The notes under the pieces were generated by a model that was given only the letters and a program-made list of their open reading frames with translations, did no database searches and was not told the origin of the DNA. The position numbers and the translations under genes are program-made. 64,000 nucleotides of DNA from Glandiceps talaboti (lineage: Eukaryota; Hemichordata; Enteropneusta; Spengelidae), in the NCBI RefSeq assembly GCF_964340395.1, contig NC_135554.1, positions 14,444,592 through 14,508,591 on the forward strand, written 5' to 3'. Positions 34,931-63,292 of this stretch are shown piece after piece; position 1 is the stretch's first letter, and each line of letters starts with the position of its first letter.

Positions 34931-35896
34931 ATGAGCAAACAGGTACTGGTTATGACCCTCTTCTCCTTGCTAACAACCATGTATAGTGTAGAATCGTGGT
35001 CGATTCATCAACTTACGATGATGTCGGTGGAGAAAGTTCGTCAAAAACAAGTAGACACTCCTGTAGACATTGCAGCCATACAGTCTGTCGAGTCGTCAAA
35101 AGAAAAAGAGGACACATTCATAGACAACTTTGATCAGAGAATTGACGTGGATGGACCACTAAACGAAGAACTGGTTGTACAACGCGGGTTTCCAGAGGAA
35201 GAACGTGTTGGACGCAAACATCACGACCGCCATCGTGGCTTTGTTGAGGAAAACGTCGTGCTTGAAACCACCCTACTACCAAAGTCTGCTATTCAAAGAC
35301 TGTCATCAACACGCCAAAAACATGGAAAGAAATTGGAAACCCGACAAAATGATACAGACTTTGACATTTTTAGTGGTGATTCCGAAGACGTTGAAGCTGG
35401 CGATCTAGAGAAAGACGACGAAGATGGAGATGTTGATGACGGTGCAGGAGATGGTGATTCAACTCCCGGACTGATGTTAGGCGATGGTATCAGTACACTT
35501 ACAGGGAGTAACTCTAGGTCTGGTCTCCAACGTGATGATAGCTCCGTTCTTAACCCATTTGCTTTCCTCCAAACTAATGATGATGGAATGAAATTGCCGT
35601 TAAAATCACGAGAAATTAAACGAGACTGGTGTTTTGCCGCAGTTTTTGAACAAGAAATCGAACACGAAGGGTGTGATAGTGTCTATGTGAAAAACAGAAT
35701 GTGTTACGGACAGTGTGGTTCCTTTTTCGTGCCAAGGTTTCAACAAGGTGACTTTGAATCTTGCAGTTTCTGTACACCTACTAGATCACGAGTCGAAATA
35801 ATATCGCTTTTTTGCCCCGGGCGTGCGAACAGAATCAAGAAAGTTGACATTATTGAAGAGTGTGGTTGTAGACCATGCGGACATAAATACATATAA
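34931..35896 (+). CDS. Cer: Cerberus/DAN-family secreted BMP/Nodal antagonist, intronless
   Basis: Extracellular cystine-knot inhibitor of TGF-beta-type ligands. A single open exon encodes 321 residues. A signal peptide (about 1-20, hydrophobic VLVMTLFSLLTTMYSV) is followed by a long low-complexity prodomain with an acidic stretch (about 147-176), a dibasic site REIKR (227-231), and a C-terminal DAN/CTCK domain (234-316). Cysteines are 234, 248, 258, 262, 278, 281, 295, 311, 313 and 316. The layout HEGC..V.V.N..C.G.CGS, then SC.FC.P, then EEC.C, is that of vertebrate Cerberus/Dand5 rather than Gremlin or Norrin. Cys316 appears extra. Vertebrate CER1 has an intron before the domain; none is needed here. 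A ligand gene lies 8.7 kb away in divergent orientation; direct antagonism of that ligand is only a guess. Confidence 0.9.
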   Translation: MSKQVLVMTLFSLLTTMYSVESWSIHQLTMMSVEKVRQKQVDTPVDIAAIQSVESSKEKEDTFIDNFDQRIDVDGPLNEELVVQRGFPEEERVGRKHHDRHRGFVEENVVLETTLLPKSAIQRLSSTRQKHGKKLETRQNDTDFDIFSGDSEDVEAGDLEKDDEDGDVDDGAGDGDSTPGLMLGDGISTLTGSNSRSGLQRDDSSVLNPFAFLQTNDDGMKLPLKSREIKRDWCFAAVFEQEIEHEGCDSVYVKNRMCYGQCGSFFVPRFQQGDFESCSFCTPTRSRVEIISLFCPGRANRIKKVDIIEECGCRPCGHKYI

Positions 35897-37424
35897 GACT
35901 GGTGTAACATCTAAAAAAAACATTGAAAGACTAACTAAACGAGGAACGACACTTTATAGAAATATATTTATACCTATGTGAAATAGAGCATAGTGAAAGT
36001 CACCAACTGCTGTTGGCGCATAAGACCTTGTCACTATAGTTACGGATGTAAATATTTCAACACTTCACAAATCTTAATAACGTAAAAGATTTTCTACGCA
36101 CTGATCTTTTTGTGTTTGTGATAGGACCGTTTCGACATGGTCATGAATTTGGTCGTCTAAGGAACCATTACTGTATAGTCTTGGTTTTTTGTTAGTTTGC
36201 AGTTCCAGATGAGAGACTGCTATTGGTAAAACTCAAAGAGTTTGGTAGCAGACACACTGGCAGCTTAAATGACATATTTGAGAATTGTAGTGACACAACG
36301 TAGCCTGCAAGGCACCACTCAACTGTATATTAGGTGAAAATGAGTCGTGTGTTTGTTAACATAATCAAATCATGTTTAATTCACGAGTCTCGTCTTTGTT
36401 CAAAGCTTGTCACCTTTGCAAATTTTGTTAGTGTTTCGCACAGAGTGTTTATGCACAGACGTTGCAGAGTTCGGTCTGTTGTTCTTTATGTTGTGTATAT
36501 CTTTTAGTTACTACTAAGCAATATGTTGGTATAAACCCCAAGACAGTTCTATGTTATATATTATATATATTTATATATTATACTGTTTTTTCCCTAAAGC
36601 TGTGTTTTCAATGTAGCGGATCAAAGTATATTACGATACTGCCATAGTTTTTAAAAATATCCATAGATCTGAACATTTTTCTTTCTCACAATGCACAATG
36701 CATAATACGAGTAGAGACAAACATGTAGTATGCACAAACCACTGTCTCGTGGCTTCTATCGCAAATTAGTGTTGCTGATTGCTTTCAGGACGAAAACTCG
36801 TCTCAAATGATACTATTTGATCTGGAAATCCAGGAAAGTGAATTTTTCTTGTTGTGTGTCCAATCATGGAAGTATACTTCCATGGTCCAATCCACACATG
36901 TACATACCTGTTTTTATCATTTAGGGAAAATCAACTCCAACATCTTACATTTAGTCGAAATTCGATGTTGGTATTTCTAGCCCAATTTTTCGTCTATGAA
37001 TTTGTGTTTAGGGCGCTATCACCCGTGACAGTCACTCAACTCGAAGCTCTACAGTGTTTACAAAAGCATTAAAAGAACCATGATTTATGCATTGAATGGG
37101 GCCAGGGAGTTACAAATCAACACCTGAAGAAAAACGCTGCACATATCATACACTATCCTATGCAAAAAAGAATAGTTCAGTGATTACCGATATTTGGTAA
37201 AAAAAAAAGGCACATTAATGAATCCAGTCGGAATTATTGAGTTTACGTCGCATAATGTGACATGAGTGTACATATTAATCAACGTATTGCAGGCAACTGA
37301 CCTATGTCGCCAAGTAGTTGAATATATAATAAATGTGATTTTAATGAAAGCCATGAAGTCATTCGTATTACTTATGTTAGTTGAAGCGTATTCGGTATTC
37401 ATTAAACTTGTACTTTGTCACAAG

Positions 37425-37432
37425 GAGGGAGG

Positions 37433-37492
<60 letters not shown>

Positions 37493-37523
37493 CATACATA
37501 CATACATACATACATACATACAT

Positions 37524-37565
<42 letters not shown>
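37425..37565. repeat. Compound microsatellite (GA)n-(CATA)n-(CAGA)n
   Basis: A GGGA/GA run to about 37490, then CATA repeats to about 37526, then CAGA repeats to 37565. Open frames through it are artefacts. Confidence 0.97.
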
Positions 37566-39784
37566 CGATAATAACAGATATAGGTTCAGCGAGTGAGATT
37601 GAAAAAATGCAACCGGTTGTCTGTGGGTTTACAATGTACCCTATGATGACATTATAGATACATGTAGTTAAAAACTAAAACTCGAACAAATTAGAAACAA
37701 TCTTGTCACATATTACAGTTTGGAAACTATCTCCTCCATCCCCAAAATAGCGAACCAATGCCTTGTATACATGTTTGGATATTCTGCAACCACCTGTTGC
37801 AGGGTTACATTATCTACCAAGAAACCAAGTTAGTTTCGACGATGTTATATTGGCACTTGCTGTATACACTATAGATTATGGATAAAGATGCTAGAATAGA
37901 TAAGGTAGATCGAGATTAGGAGGTATCCCATAATGGATTATTCATTAAGTTGTGATTAAGACAACAAACATCCAAATCACACACAAACCAAAGGTTGTGT
38001 ATACACTCACTCACACACACACAAACACGTACCATCACATACAAACACGCGCACACGAAAAAGAAACTCGGAGTACGAACACTTGTTCACTTACATTGGT
38101 ACAAGTGTATATGTACGTCAGTCAACTGAATTTATGATGTCAGAGTACACGTGACATACAACAATGGCTGTTTAAAAAGATCGAAGTTGTCAATGAAAAT
38201 AATTGATGAAATCAAGTTTGACACCCTAAACTTCTTTTCATAAAACTCTTTTCAATGCATTCATATATACATTACATAGCCGTACTTTATATAGCATATA
38301 TGGCATTAATGTAATGATCATGAGGCGATTGAAAAGGTAAACCTAAACTGATAAAATTTTTGTTTCATCTTTATTTTGTGCTGAGTTTTGTGGAAATATC
38401 AAATGAACAGTGCGACGCAAAATAAATTTCAATAGCATATATATTAGTATACCCATACAAATGTGAAAACAATGAAACGTCGGCGAGTTACCAATGGATA
38501 CCTATATGCATTGAAATACGACTGGCATGTGATGAGACATTTTTGAAAAGCAAGCCGGTGGTATTTATAAAAACTTGTAATATGAATGGCAATATTTGAC
38601 CGTTGCCAATTCCCACCACTTTGCCATTACCAATCATCGCATGCTGTGAAATCGAGTTACCCTGCCAGCGTCAAATGCTTGATTAAACCTCACCTGGAAA
38701 ACGTTTGTCGATCATATCTCAGACCAGTATATACTTACTGACAGCAATAGACCTACATTAAATTCCAAAAATGTCTACGTTGTTGCCTCATTTTTTTTAG
38801 CAATATGGTGCCAGTCATTGTGATTTGTCGACGGGGCGCCTACTTAACTGCATACCGATCGACGTCGACCACAACCGCCATCCTGACTACGTCGGGTTGG
38901 AATTAACTCCAATTTAGGATCAATTAAATCTACCGCTTTCATGTCAACAAAGTATATTGTAGTGTACCGACGAAAATAAGTAAAGAAATTAGAGTCCAAT
39001 AATCCACTTTTACAATTTGAATGTCAGACGCGAAATTTACCTTGCCGCCAAATACACCGTCTCTCTACTGTTATTACCCTGTGTTCCCACGTCATAAAGA
39101 CAAATGTCCACATCGGGAACTTCTGTGGCTTTGCTTTGGACGTGTATATCAAGTTGATTCTAAGTACATAAATATTTGCTGATATTAATTTATACAATAC
39201 ACAAGTATTACGTCAGTTGTTAAATTTTAGCGTATATGAATGAAATGAAGAAGAATGCCAGAATATTACAACTGCCGTATAGCAAATGAGGTATTACTAT
39301 AAATGTACTTTCCATCGAGCATTGACCCTACATCTGACGGGATGTTCTTACTCTACGCCATCACTGAGTGGGTGTCCCCAGGGGGTGTGGTTGGGGTTCT
39401 TTCATTAGATGGGACAAGTTGAAAGCAGTTGAACTTTTATAGCAAACATTACTGGGTTTGTGGAATAAAGTTCTTGAATATTTTCACAGGGTCTTGTGTA
39501 TAGAAACTGAAGTTATTGTGTAACTTTTGACCGAATTTATTCACTATCTATAAAAAAGAAGAACCAGAAAGTGAAATTATAGGCTTACTTAGTCATACAG
39601 TCTTACTCACGTGTATCAACCGAAACTTCCGCCTATATTTACAAGTTTTGGTCATGACGTCATGAGTTGACAATTTGAGTACGAATATTCGTACGACATA
39701 ACCCATGTACCATGTTAAAGATAATAAGGACCATTTCTGTCCTAGAAAAGGGTGAGACAATAATATACTCAAACAAGAACCTGT

Positions 39785-39828
<44 letters not shown>

Positions 39829-39829
39829 C
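39785..39829. repeat. (CAA)n microsatellite
   Basis: About 15 CAA/ACA trinucleotides. Confidence 0.95.
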
Positions 39830-40135
39830 TATGACTCTCTTGCTAAAACATGTTCATACAAAAACTAAAAGAACGAGAATACAAAAAAATATTGACCTAG
39901 TCTAAACCCATTCGCGAAAAATAGTGACCCGCCACCCCTATAAACACCACCCCTGTAACTTCTCTCTAGTCCCCTACTTGCTTGGCCGAGTAGCAGTACC
40001 GATGACACGAAATTAAGTCGAACTGGAAAAATTTGATGGACAAATATTGAGAAATAAAACCTTTGAGAAGAATTATATAGGACGGGCTTACTATATAGCG
40101 ATATGTTCTCGAAACCACACTCCCTGCTAGCCCTA

Positions 40136-40606
40136 TAGAATAGAATAGAATAGAATAGAATAGAATAGAATAGAATGGAATGGAATGGAATGGAATGGAA
40201 TGGAATGGAATGGAGCGGAGCGGAACAGAACAGAACAGAACAGAACAGAACAGAAGAGAATAGAATAGAATAGAATAGAATAGAATAGAATAGAATAGAA
40301 TAGAATAGAATAGAATAGAATAGAATAGAATAGAATAGAATAGAATAGAATAGAATAGAATAGAATAGAATAGTATGGAATGGAATGGAATGGAATTGGA
40401 TGGAATGGAGCGGAGCGGAGCGGAGCGGAACAGAACAGAACAGAACAGAACAGAACAGAATAGAATAGAATAGAATAGAATAGAATAGAATAAAATAGAA
40501 TAGAATAAAATGGAACGGAATGGAACGGAATAGAATAGAATGGAATAGAATAGAATAGAATAGAATAGAATAGAATAGAATAGAATAGAATAGAACAGAA
40601 TAGAAT
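40136..40606. repeat. Pentanucleotide array (TAGAA)n with variant blocks
   Basis: About 94 pentamers arranged in homogeneous blocks of AGAAT, GGAAT, GGAGC and AGAAC. The block order ...AGAAT-GGAAT-GGAGC-AGAAC-AGAAT... occurs twice (40136-40265 and about 40330-40470), so a larger duplication is likely. It abuts the 3' end of a LINE fragment and may have grown from its tail. Confidence 0.95.
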
Positions 40607-41277
40607 ATAATCTTTATTGCATCCGTTAAGAAAACTATATTTCTTCAAAATGGAATTTCTGCAAAGTGTTTGGTGCTAAAACAATCTAGTAAATATATCA
40701 ACTAGAGTAATAATATTTAACAAAGAAAATGTTATACAACATTAGGTTAGATAAATGTTAACGTTTTTCTCTATAAAATGTCTTTCCTCTTGATAAGTGC
40801 TGATTTTATGAAAGTTAAAAGAGTAATAAAATTTGTTTCATTATCTAGTTCTTTGAAATTGGCTAGACCACCATGCACTGATTGCACTTAGTCTGGTATA
40901 CATTTGTTGTCTCTCAATGTTATGGTTATTGCATGTTGCATGTGTGTTTCATCTTCTATGATATTTTGTTTCATAATCTGTTTTCTATCTCTATTTTTGG
41001 TCTTTCATGTTTTCCAATTTCAATTTGTAGATCATGTGAGCTCAATCTAATTTGTGAAATTAAACTAACTTCATCTCTGTTGTGCATAATTTGAAGATAA
41101 TTAGCTGTTTGTATCTTACATGTAATTATTGTGTAACAATTTGTAAGTTCTGAGCTTTGAGTCTTGTCTATCATTGTCTTTGGGTCATTTCTTAGTAATA
41201 TGTCTCTACAAATGTTAAAAAGTGATTGTGGTATTGTTAATGTTTGAAATTCCATATTCTTCTTTCATTTTGTTTAA
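40607..41277 (-). pseudogene. Decayed non-LTR retrotransposon, 3' end
   Basis: On the minus strand a broken frame (41255-40971) ends in a region of the type SHDLQIEIGKHERPKIEIEN, the conserved block near the C-terminus of LINE polymerase proteins (S-H-x-L-x-I-E-x-G-R...R-L-C). A stop follows at NRL, but the +1 frame continues with NIIEDETH, matching the expected zinc-knuckle tail, so a frameshift has broken it. The 3' end reads GCAATAAAGATTATA and runs into the TTCTA pentamer array, as a retroposon tail would. The 5' part is missing and the upstream limit meets the palindrome at 41278. The clade is not determined. Confidence 0.65.
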
Positions 41278-41390
41278 ATTATCTAGCATTGAGCCTGGAA
41301 ATTATAAACAAAATGATATGTACAGGGGACTGTCACAGTCCCCTGTACATATCATTTTGTTTAAAATTTCCAGGCTCAATGCTAGATAAT
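41278..41390. repeat. 113-nt near-perfect palindrome
   Basis: Arms 41278-41333 and 41335-41390 (56 nt each) around a single C at 41334. The only mismatch is one A/T pair in the AAATTATAAAC / GTTTAAAATTT stretch. It is centred on AGGGGACTGT-C-ACAGTCCCCT. The inner arm continues the LINE fragment's sequence; the outer arm is its inverted copy. It lies about 240 nt upstream of the RAD54L start codon. Confidence 0.95.
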
Positions 41391-41483
41391 CGAAACTCAG
41401 ACCACTATTCTATAAACTATTGCCCGAGTTTCATTCACTGGAGAAATGACCACAAACAATCTAACGAGAAAGTCTGCATATTC

Positions 41484-41496
41484 AAAATGGCGGAAA
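41484..41496 (+). promoter_or_regulatory. Putative E2F/YY1-type site in the RAD54L promoter
   Basis: AAAATGGCGGAAA overlaps a YY1-like ATGGCGG and an E2F-like GGCGGAAA, 135-147 nt upstream of the RAD54L ATG. RAD54L being a G1/S gene makes an E2F site plausible, but this is motif matching only. Confidence 0.4.
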
Positions 41497-41630
41497 TTTC
41501 AAACAATATATTCTCATTCCTTCTATCTGTCTACACATTACATTAACAATGCCTTGAACCGGATAACTATGAATTCATCTTCAAAAAGTAATTCATTGAT
41601 CTAAGGAGAAGTGGATTTGATTTTCAAAGA

Positions 41631-58807
<17,177 letters not shown>

Positions 58808-58831
58808 ACTCATCAACAAACGTGAACTTTG

Positions 58832-59080
58832 AATAGGGACCTTCCAAGCCTGCCACCTTGAATATTCCGAATGTTGCATCATGGGAAATATGATGATAAA
58901 TATGAATCCATAAGTATTGTAAACAATTGTGTTACACTGTTTGTAACCACAAATAATCTAGTCATTGGAGCCTGATGTTTATTCTATCAATAGCTCCAGA
59001 TTAGATTTTGCGATAACTACAGATAGTCCCATAGTCCTTTGCATTTGAGCATGCTCAGTCTGGATTGCAAGGTCCCTATT
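58832..59080 (+). mobile_element. MITE-like element, copy 3, in the RAD54L 3' UTR
   Basis: Begins AATAGGGACCTTCCAAGCC and ends GGATTGCAAGGTCCCTATT. The interior matches copies at 19962-20216 and 22845-23094, including ATTGTAAACAAT and GAGCATGCTCAGTCTGGATT. It starts 25 nt after the RAD54L stop codon, so it should be transcribed as 3' UTR. Confidence 0.85.
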
Positions 59081-59713
59081 GTCCAAAATATCAAAACAGT
59101 GTGGACCAGAACGTACCAATGTACATAAATTCTTTGTACTGGCCAACTCGTCAGAACAGTGTGTCAACTTGTCAAAAGTGTGGATCAAAACTTGCCAACA
59201 ACCAACAAACATGAACTCTTTGAAATCTGGAAAGTATAAACCCTACATGTATCCAAGCATGTATTTGTGTTTGATTTTAACACATAGTAAATATTGTGGA
59301 CTTTGACGGAGTCCAGAAGTACAAACCATCAATATTATCTTTTGCATCTTTGATCTTTGAGATGGAAAATCTCAGAACAATGCTGTTATATTCATTCATA
59401 CAAACTGTTCATATCAGCTTCCCAGAAGAAACAAACCCAAATAATACTTCTAAAATTAATGGAAATTTATCACCGATATTCAGGGCAGGGCTAGACTCAC
59501 ATGTGCCTTTGGAATTTTTTTTTTTTTAAGTCTAACATTCTTCGAAAGTTTTGAGTTGTTATTCATTTTCAGTTTCGTAAAAGAAAATATCAACCTTTTT
59601 TTCTCTCCAGTTACTAGTAGTCTCCCAAGGCATTCACCCAACTGTTCACAATCTCTCACTCAGGCCACTGTTTCACAGAAAAGAACACACTTGTATTTAA
59701 TTTTTTTTATTCA

Positions 59714-59719
59714 AATAAA
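59714..59719 (+). terminator. Putative RAD54L polyadenylation signal
   Basis: AATAAA about 0.9 kb after the stop codon, with an A/G-rich stretch following. It is the first clear hexamer I see downstream on this strand. Confidence 0.4.
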
Positions 59720-59739
59720 GAATGAAAAAAGCCTGGAGA

Positions 59740-61414
59740 CTTGAGCAAGTCTATTAAGGCACATAGACCATAGACAGTGGAGAAAAATATTGGAGTACTA
59801 AATTTTGTATTTAGACCACAATATTTCTAAAGTGGTAGTCTGTTAGACCACTGGATATCAGTAGAAAATTGAAGCTGAAACAGTTTACTTGGTGGAATCT
59901 GACTACTAAATGTACCCTGCAGGACATGTTGGGCACTCCTTTGTACATGTACGACTAAAAATTATACCATAAGATTTCTCTGAGAACTAAATGATATTCT
60001 ATGACTATAACAAATTAGAATACGGACAGTAGAGGCCAGGTGTTGTTTTAATAACCAATCAGGAAGAACTTTGCTATGTGAACCTTGTAAACCTATCACA
60101 AATTTTACAAAAATATCCTGAAATAGATCAGCAGTTTAATGTGTCCAACATTTTGAATTGTTGTGTCAAAGGTCATAAGATGATAAATATAGGTCAAAGG
60201 TCAAAACGTCAGTTCAGATTTCTCGTAAGTATTTTGAATTTTTCAAATTTTGATTTCAAATTTCAAGAAGACTCAAGAGGTAAGCATCTACCAGGGTGCA
60301 TGTATATCCAATATTTGGGAACAAACATATTCCAAACTACAAAGACCCAGATTGTCAATAACTTTGTATTTGTTTATTTTCATTGTTTTAGTATGTGCAT
60401 TACAAAATGTCAGTTTACACTATTAAAGATGCTATCGTTTGATCGTTGATATTTGATTGACAGATGAATAAATAAGATATTGATTGGAAATATTAACTAA
60501 GGTTTAGTCATTTGTGATGTATCTGTATGTATGTATGTATGTATGTATGTATGTATGTATGTATGTATGTATGTGTGTGTGTATGTATGTATGTATGTAT
60601 GTGTGTATGTATGTATGTGTGTATGTGTGTGTGTATGTATGCATGCATGTGTGTGTGTGTATGTATGTATGTATGTATGTATGTATGTATGTATGTGTGC
60701 ATGTGCGTGTATGTGTGTGCAGCCTAATCATAGTATTTCTTATATACCTGGTAGTAGAGTTATTCCTGTATATTCTAGTGGAACGATTTGACAAGATGAA
60801 ATGTAATTTCACTTTCCAACCATGATACAAAGTTGTATTCTCTTAGCTTATCTGTTTACTATTTCAGCCTTTCCTTGATATTTGTGACTTGATAGCTGTT
60901 ATAAAATAGTGTTTTGGATGTAGAAAAATATTCTATTCCACTTACAAAAAGAAAATGACTAAAAACTTTGGATGTATGGAGATTTATTTTGAATTCAAAG
61001 AATGTCCTACATACTCAAGAAGCGAGAAAACGGGAATTGCCAAAAAAAAAAACCACATATAGTGAACTATCAAATTCGGTGTCATGTCATTCTCGCAAAC
61101 CTGATATGTTATTTCTTCCGCCTGAACATGGAAGTATAACCCACATGCTACGAAATAACAAAGCTGTACGGCACGTTTCGACGGTGGCGTAAAAGAGGCC
61201 GTGGTTTGCGACGATGGTGTCATGTATGTGCACTTCTGTTGACTATTTTGTACTATATTACAAGTCTTCAAATTATATTAACGAAAAACTGATGTACAAC
61301 TGACGAATAATATAAACTTTTAAGGAAAGAAAACCGTGGTTTTTAAAACATGGGGGTTGTTTCACATCTATAGAATCCTGTTCATATTGATGTAGACGGA
61401 TGCAAATTGTATTG
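59740..61414. other. Intergenic stretch between RAD54L and DOT1L
   Basis: Holds a (GTAT)n microsatellite at about 60515-60720. Open frames at 60063-60225 and 60968-61192 have some splice-like borders but no recognisable domain. Confidence 0.4.
60515..60720. repeat. (GTAT)n / (GT)n microsatellite
   Basis: GTAT tetramers interrupted by GTGT and GCAT units. Several spurious open frames on both strands. Confidence 0.97.
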
Positions 61415-61690
61415 TCATATAGGGATGAATGGAAATAAACATAATTTTACTGTTAATACGGTGTACGTGTAAACTAGGCCGTTTCGCACATTATTATTTC
61501 CGCAGACGTGTACTACGACTATGTTTTCCCCCTCAGTTTCACACTTCACATTTTGTAAGGAGCCCAAAAGTGTTATTCTGACTTGTGGTATTCCGTGTAC
61601 GATATTGTTAAAAATTATCGGCGGCGAACGTGATAACGACTGTGTAGGAGTCATGATGTCATAAAAACAATCCTTTGCCATGGCAACCAC
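61415..61690 (-). CDS. Uncharacterised divergent open frame next to DOT1L (tentative)
   Basis: A 91-codon frame on the minus strand. The second Met (61681) has a very good start context, GTTGCCATGGCA, and would give MAKDCFYDIMTPTQ... A possible donor (ACA|GTAAAA) lies near its end. I recognise no domain. It faces away from DOT1L across about 450 nt carrying CCAAT, E-box and TATCGATA motifs, as a shared promoter would. The start context also forms a near-palindromic RFX X-box (GTTGCCATGGCAA), an alternative explanation for the motif. Confidence 0.25.
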   Translation of the reverse strand: MVAMAKDCFYDIMTPTQSLSRSPPIIFNNIVHGIPQVRITLLGSLQNVKCETEGENIVVVHVCGNNNVRNGLVYTYTVLTVKLCLFPFIPI

Positions 61691-61928
61691 GTAATGATGC
61701 GAAGATGTGTTTTGTCAAGAGTAAACAATTATCTCTGATTCCGTTAGCCTTAGCAAAACTTATAAATTATGCGACCTGGTTGCTTAGATAACAATTGGAG
61801 TTTGTAGGATTAAAGATTTTATAGCTTCTGAGAATGAAATACTAGTGACAATGGTAAAATAATGTGTAGAAACGGGATGACCTGACAGGGAACGCCGGTC
61901 AAGGCTTCGTCCCACCTCTCTTTTGATC

Positions 61929-61975
61929 TATCGATAGCGATAGCCAATCACAGTCGTCTTGAGTGTCACGTGATC
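61929..61975 (+). promoter_or_regulatory. Putative DOT1L promoter motifs
   Basis: TATCGATA (about 61929), AGCCAATCAC (NF-Y type CCAAT, 61942-61951) and GTCACGTGAT (E-box, 61965-61974), about 160-200 nt upstream of the DOT1L ATG. No TATA box is evident. Motif-based only. Confidence 0.45.
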
Positions 61976-62131
61976 TGACTTCGTGGGATAAGCTTTTGAC
62001 GAAAGTATACTCACATGTGGAATTCCTATCTAAATTTAGCTGATAGTTTATAAGCAAAAATGACTCAATCTTGATCATTCTGTGCTCCGATGTTTGCATG
62101 ATTTGGTGGGAAGTGGACTGGACTTAGTACG

Positions 62132-62370
62132 ATGGCGAAAGAATTGAGGCTGCATAGCCCGGCTGGTGCCGATCCGGTGGTTTATACGTGGCCGATACCC
62201 GCTCAGGTTTGTCACCTTTCATGAAGATGTACTCTCAAAACAAAACATTGCATTACATTCCCAGTGTATTCTTTTACATGCATTACGTTGCATATTGTTA
62301 CATTTCTCTTCATGGGTCTTACGTTTCAGGACAATCGAGATGGAGCGTTGGAAATCGTGGATACTATACG
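62132..62370 (+). CDS. DOT1L: DOT1L histone H3K79 methyltransferase, first two coding exons (partial)
   Basis: Nuclear methyltransferase acting on lysine 79 of histone H3. Exon 1 is 62132-62206 (75 nt), exon 2 is 62330-62370 (41 nt), with donors CAG|GTTTGT and CG|GTAAGC and acceptor GTTTCAG. The 38 complete codons read MAKELRLHSPAGADPVVYTW and onward through ALEIVDTIR. This aligns with the human start ([20 protein letters not shown] ... HEIIETIR), and the phase-2 end fits the following 'RWVCE'. The catalytic SET-independent domain lies right of the window. The start is shorter by two residues than human. Only 38 residues support the call, but the match is dense and exon phases agree. Confidence 0.85.
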
Positions 62371-63255
62371 GTAAGCACAGTTAGATTGTCCGTTTCTATC
62401 GTCAGCTTGTCTGTCTGAATTTGGCGTGGCCTTATGCTAATAATGGCACGCCGTTCACCCTCATTACAATTTCAAGCGTCTTTTGTTGCTGATTTCAAAG
62501 ATGGCGACCTCAAATACCGACCCATCTCATATTTGCATTTGCTAATTGACGCATTTTGATCATCAGATTGCATCGATCGTGTACAAATGTCGTGTTTATG
62601 AAGTGTTCGATCGTTCGTTCCCCGTATCGGGGGGCGATCGGTGTTGTTTACAATGCAGTTTATTAGGCATCGTTCTAGCCCGGTATCCATTAATTTAGTA
62701 TATTACCAGAATTGACAGGCGATATAAAATGGCTGGCCAAATTAACATTCTAATAATGAAATGTATTTTTGACGTGGCCGTTTTATTCCTGCACTTAATA
62801 TTCATACAAAGGACGTTTCATTTGTCTCACGATCAGTGTTCTGTAATTTTTCAAAGATTGCCAATGACGCGTGAAACTAGTAGTATTGTGAAAATAATGA
62901 CAGCAGAGGTGGGGATATTTGGGGGAGTGGCAAATGTCAAACAAAAGAGTGTAAAATAGCATCCTTTGCTCGCTGTCAATGGGGTATGTTGTACAAACAT
63001 TACATACTACAGTTATTTAGACAGCAGCATATTTTACTATGTTCCTGTTTGAATGTAGTTGTACATAACAATGGACTTCATACAATGTTTTTCATTGAAA
63101 TGCAATGTATTCAGAGTTTATATTGATTATAACCACAGTACAGATGTCAAATGGAGATTAGAATAGAATGAAAACCGTCACACACTCAGGCTACTATAAG
63201 ACACTTCACTACTCTACCAACAATTCACATTTGTGATTAATATTCATAAATATCA

Positions 63256-63292
<37 letters not shown>

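Larger units (their letters stand above)
35897..40130. other. Intergenic region between the Cerberus-like gene and RAD54L
   Basis: No coding exon supported. It contains the 3' UTR of the antagonist (end not fixed), a compound microsatellite (37425-37565), a CAA repeat (39785-39829) and a CRE-like TGACGTCA near 39655. The rest is unique-looking A+T-rich sequence. Confidence 0.5.

Noticed and set aside
40133-40648. 171-residue minus-strand frame of FYSIL repeats
   Set aside because: Direct translation of the pentanucleotide array; no stop arises in that frame by composition alone.
59313-60230. Possible cyclin G/I-like C-terminal exons (KYKPSILSFASLIFEMENL and LSQILQKYPEI segments)
   Set aside because: Resemblance is weak, no N-terminal cyclin box is found, the first piece lacks a clear donor, and it falls inside the likely RAD54L 3' UTR before the AATAAA at 59714.
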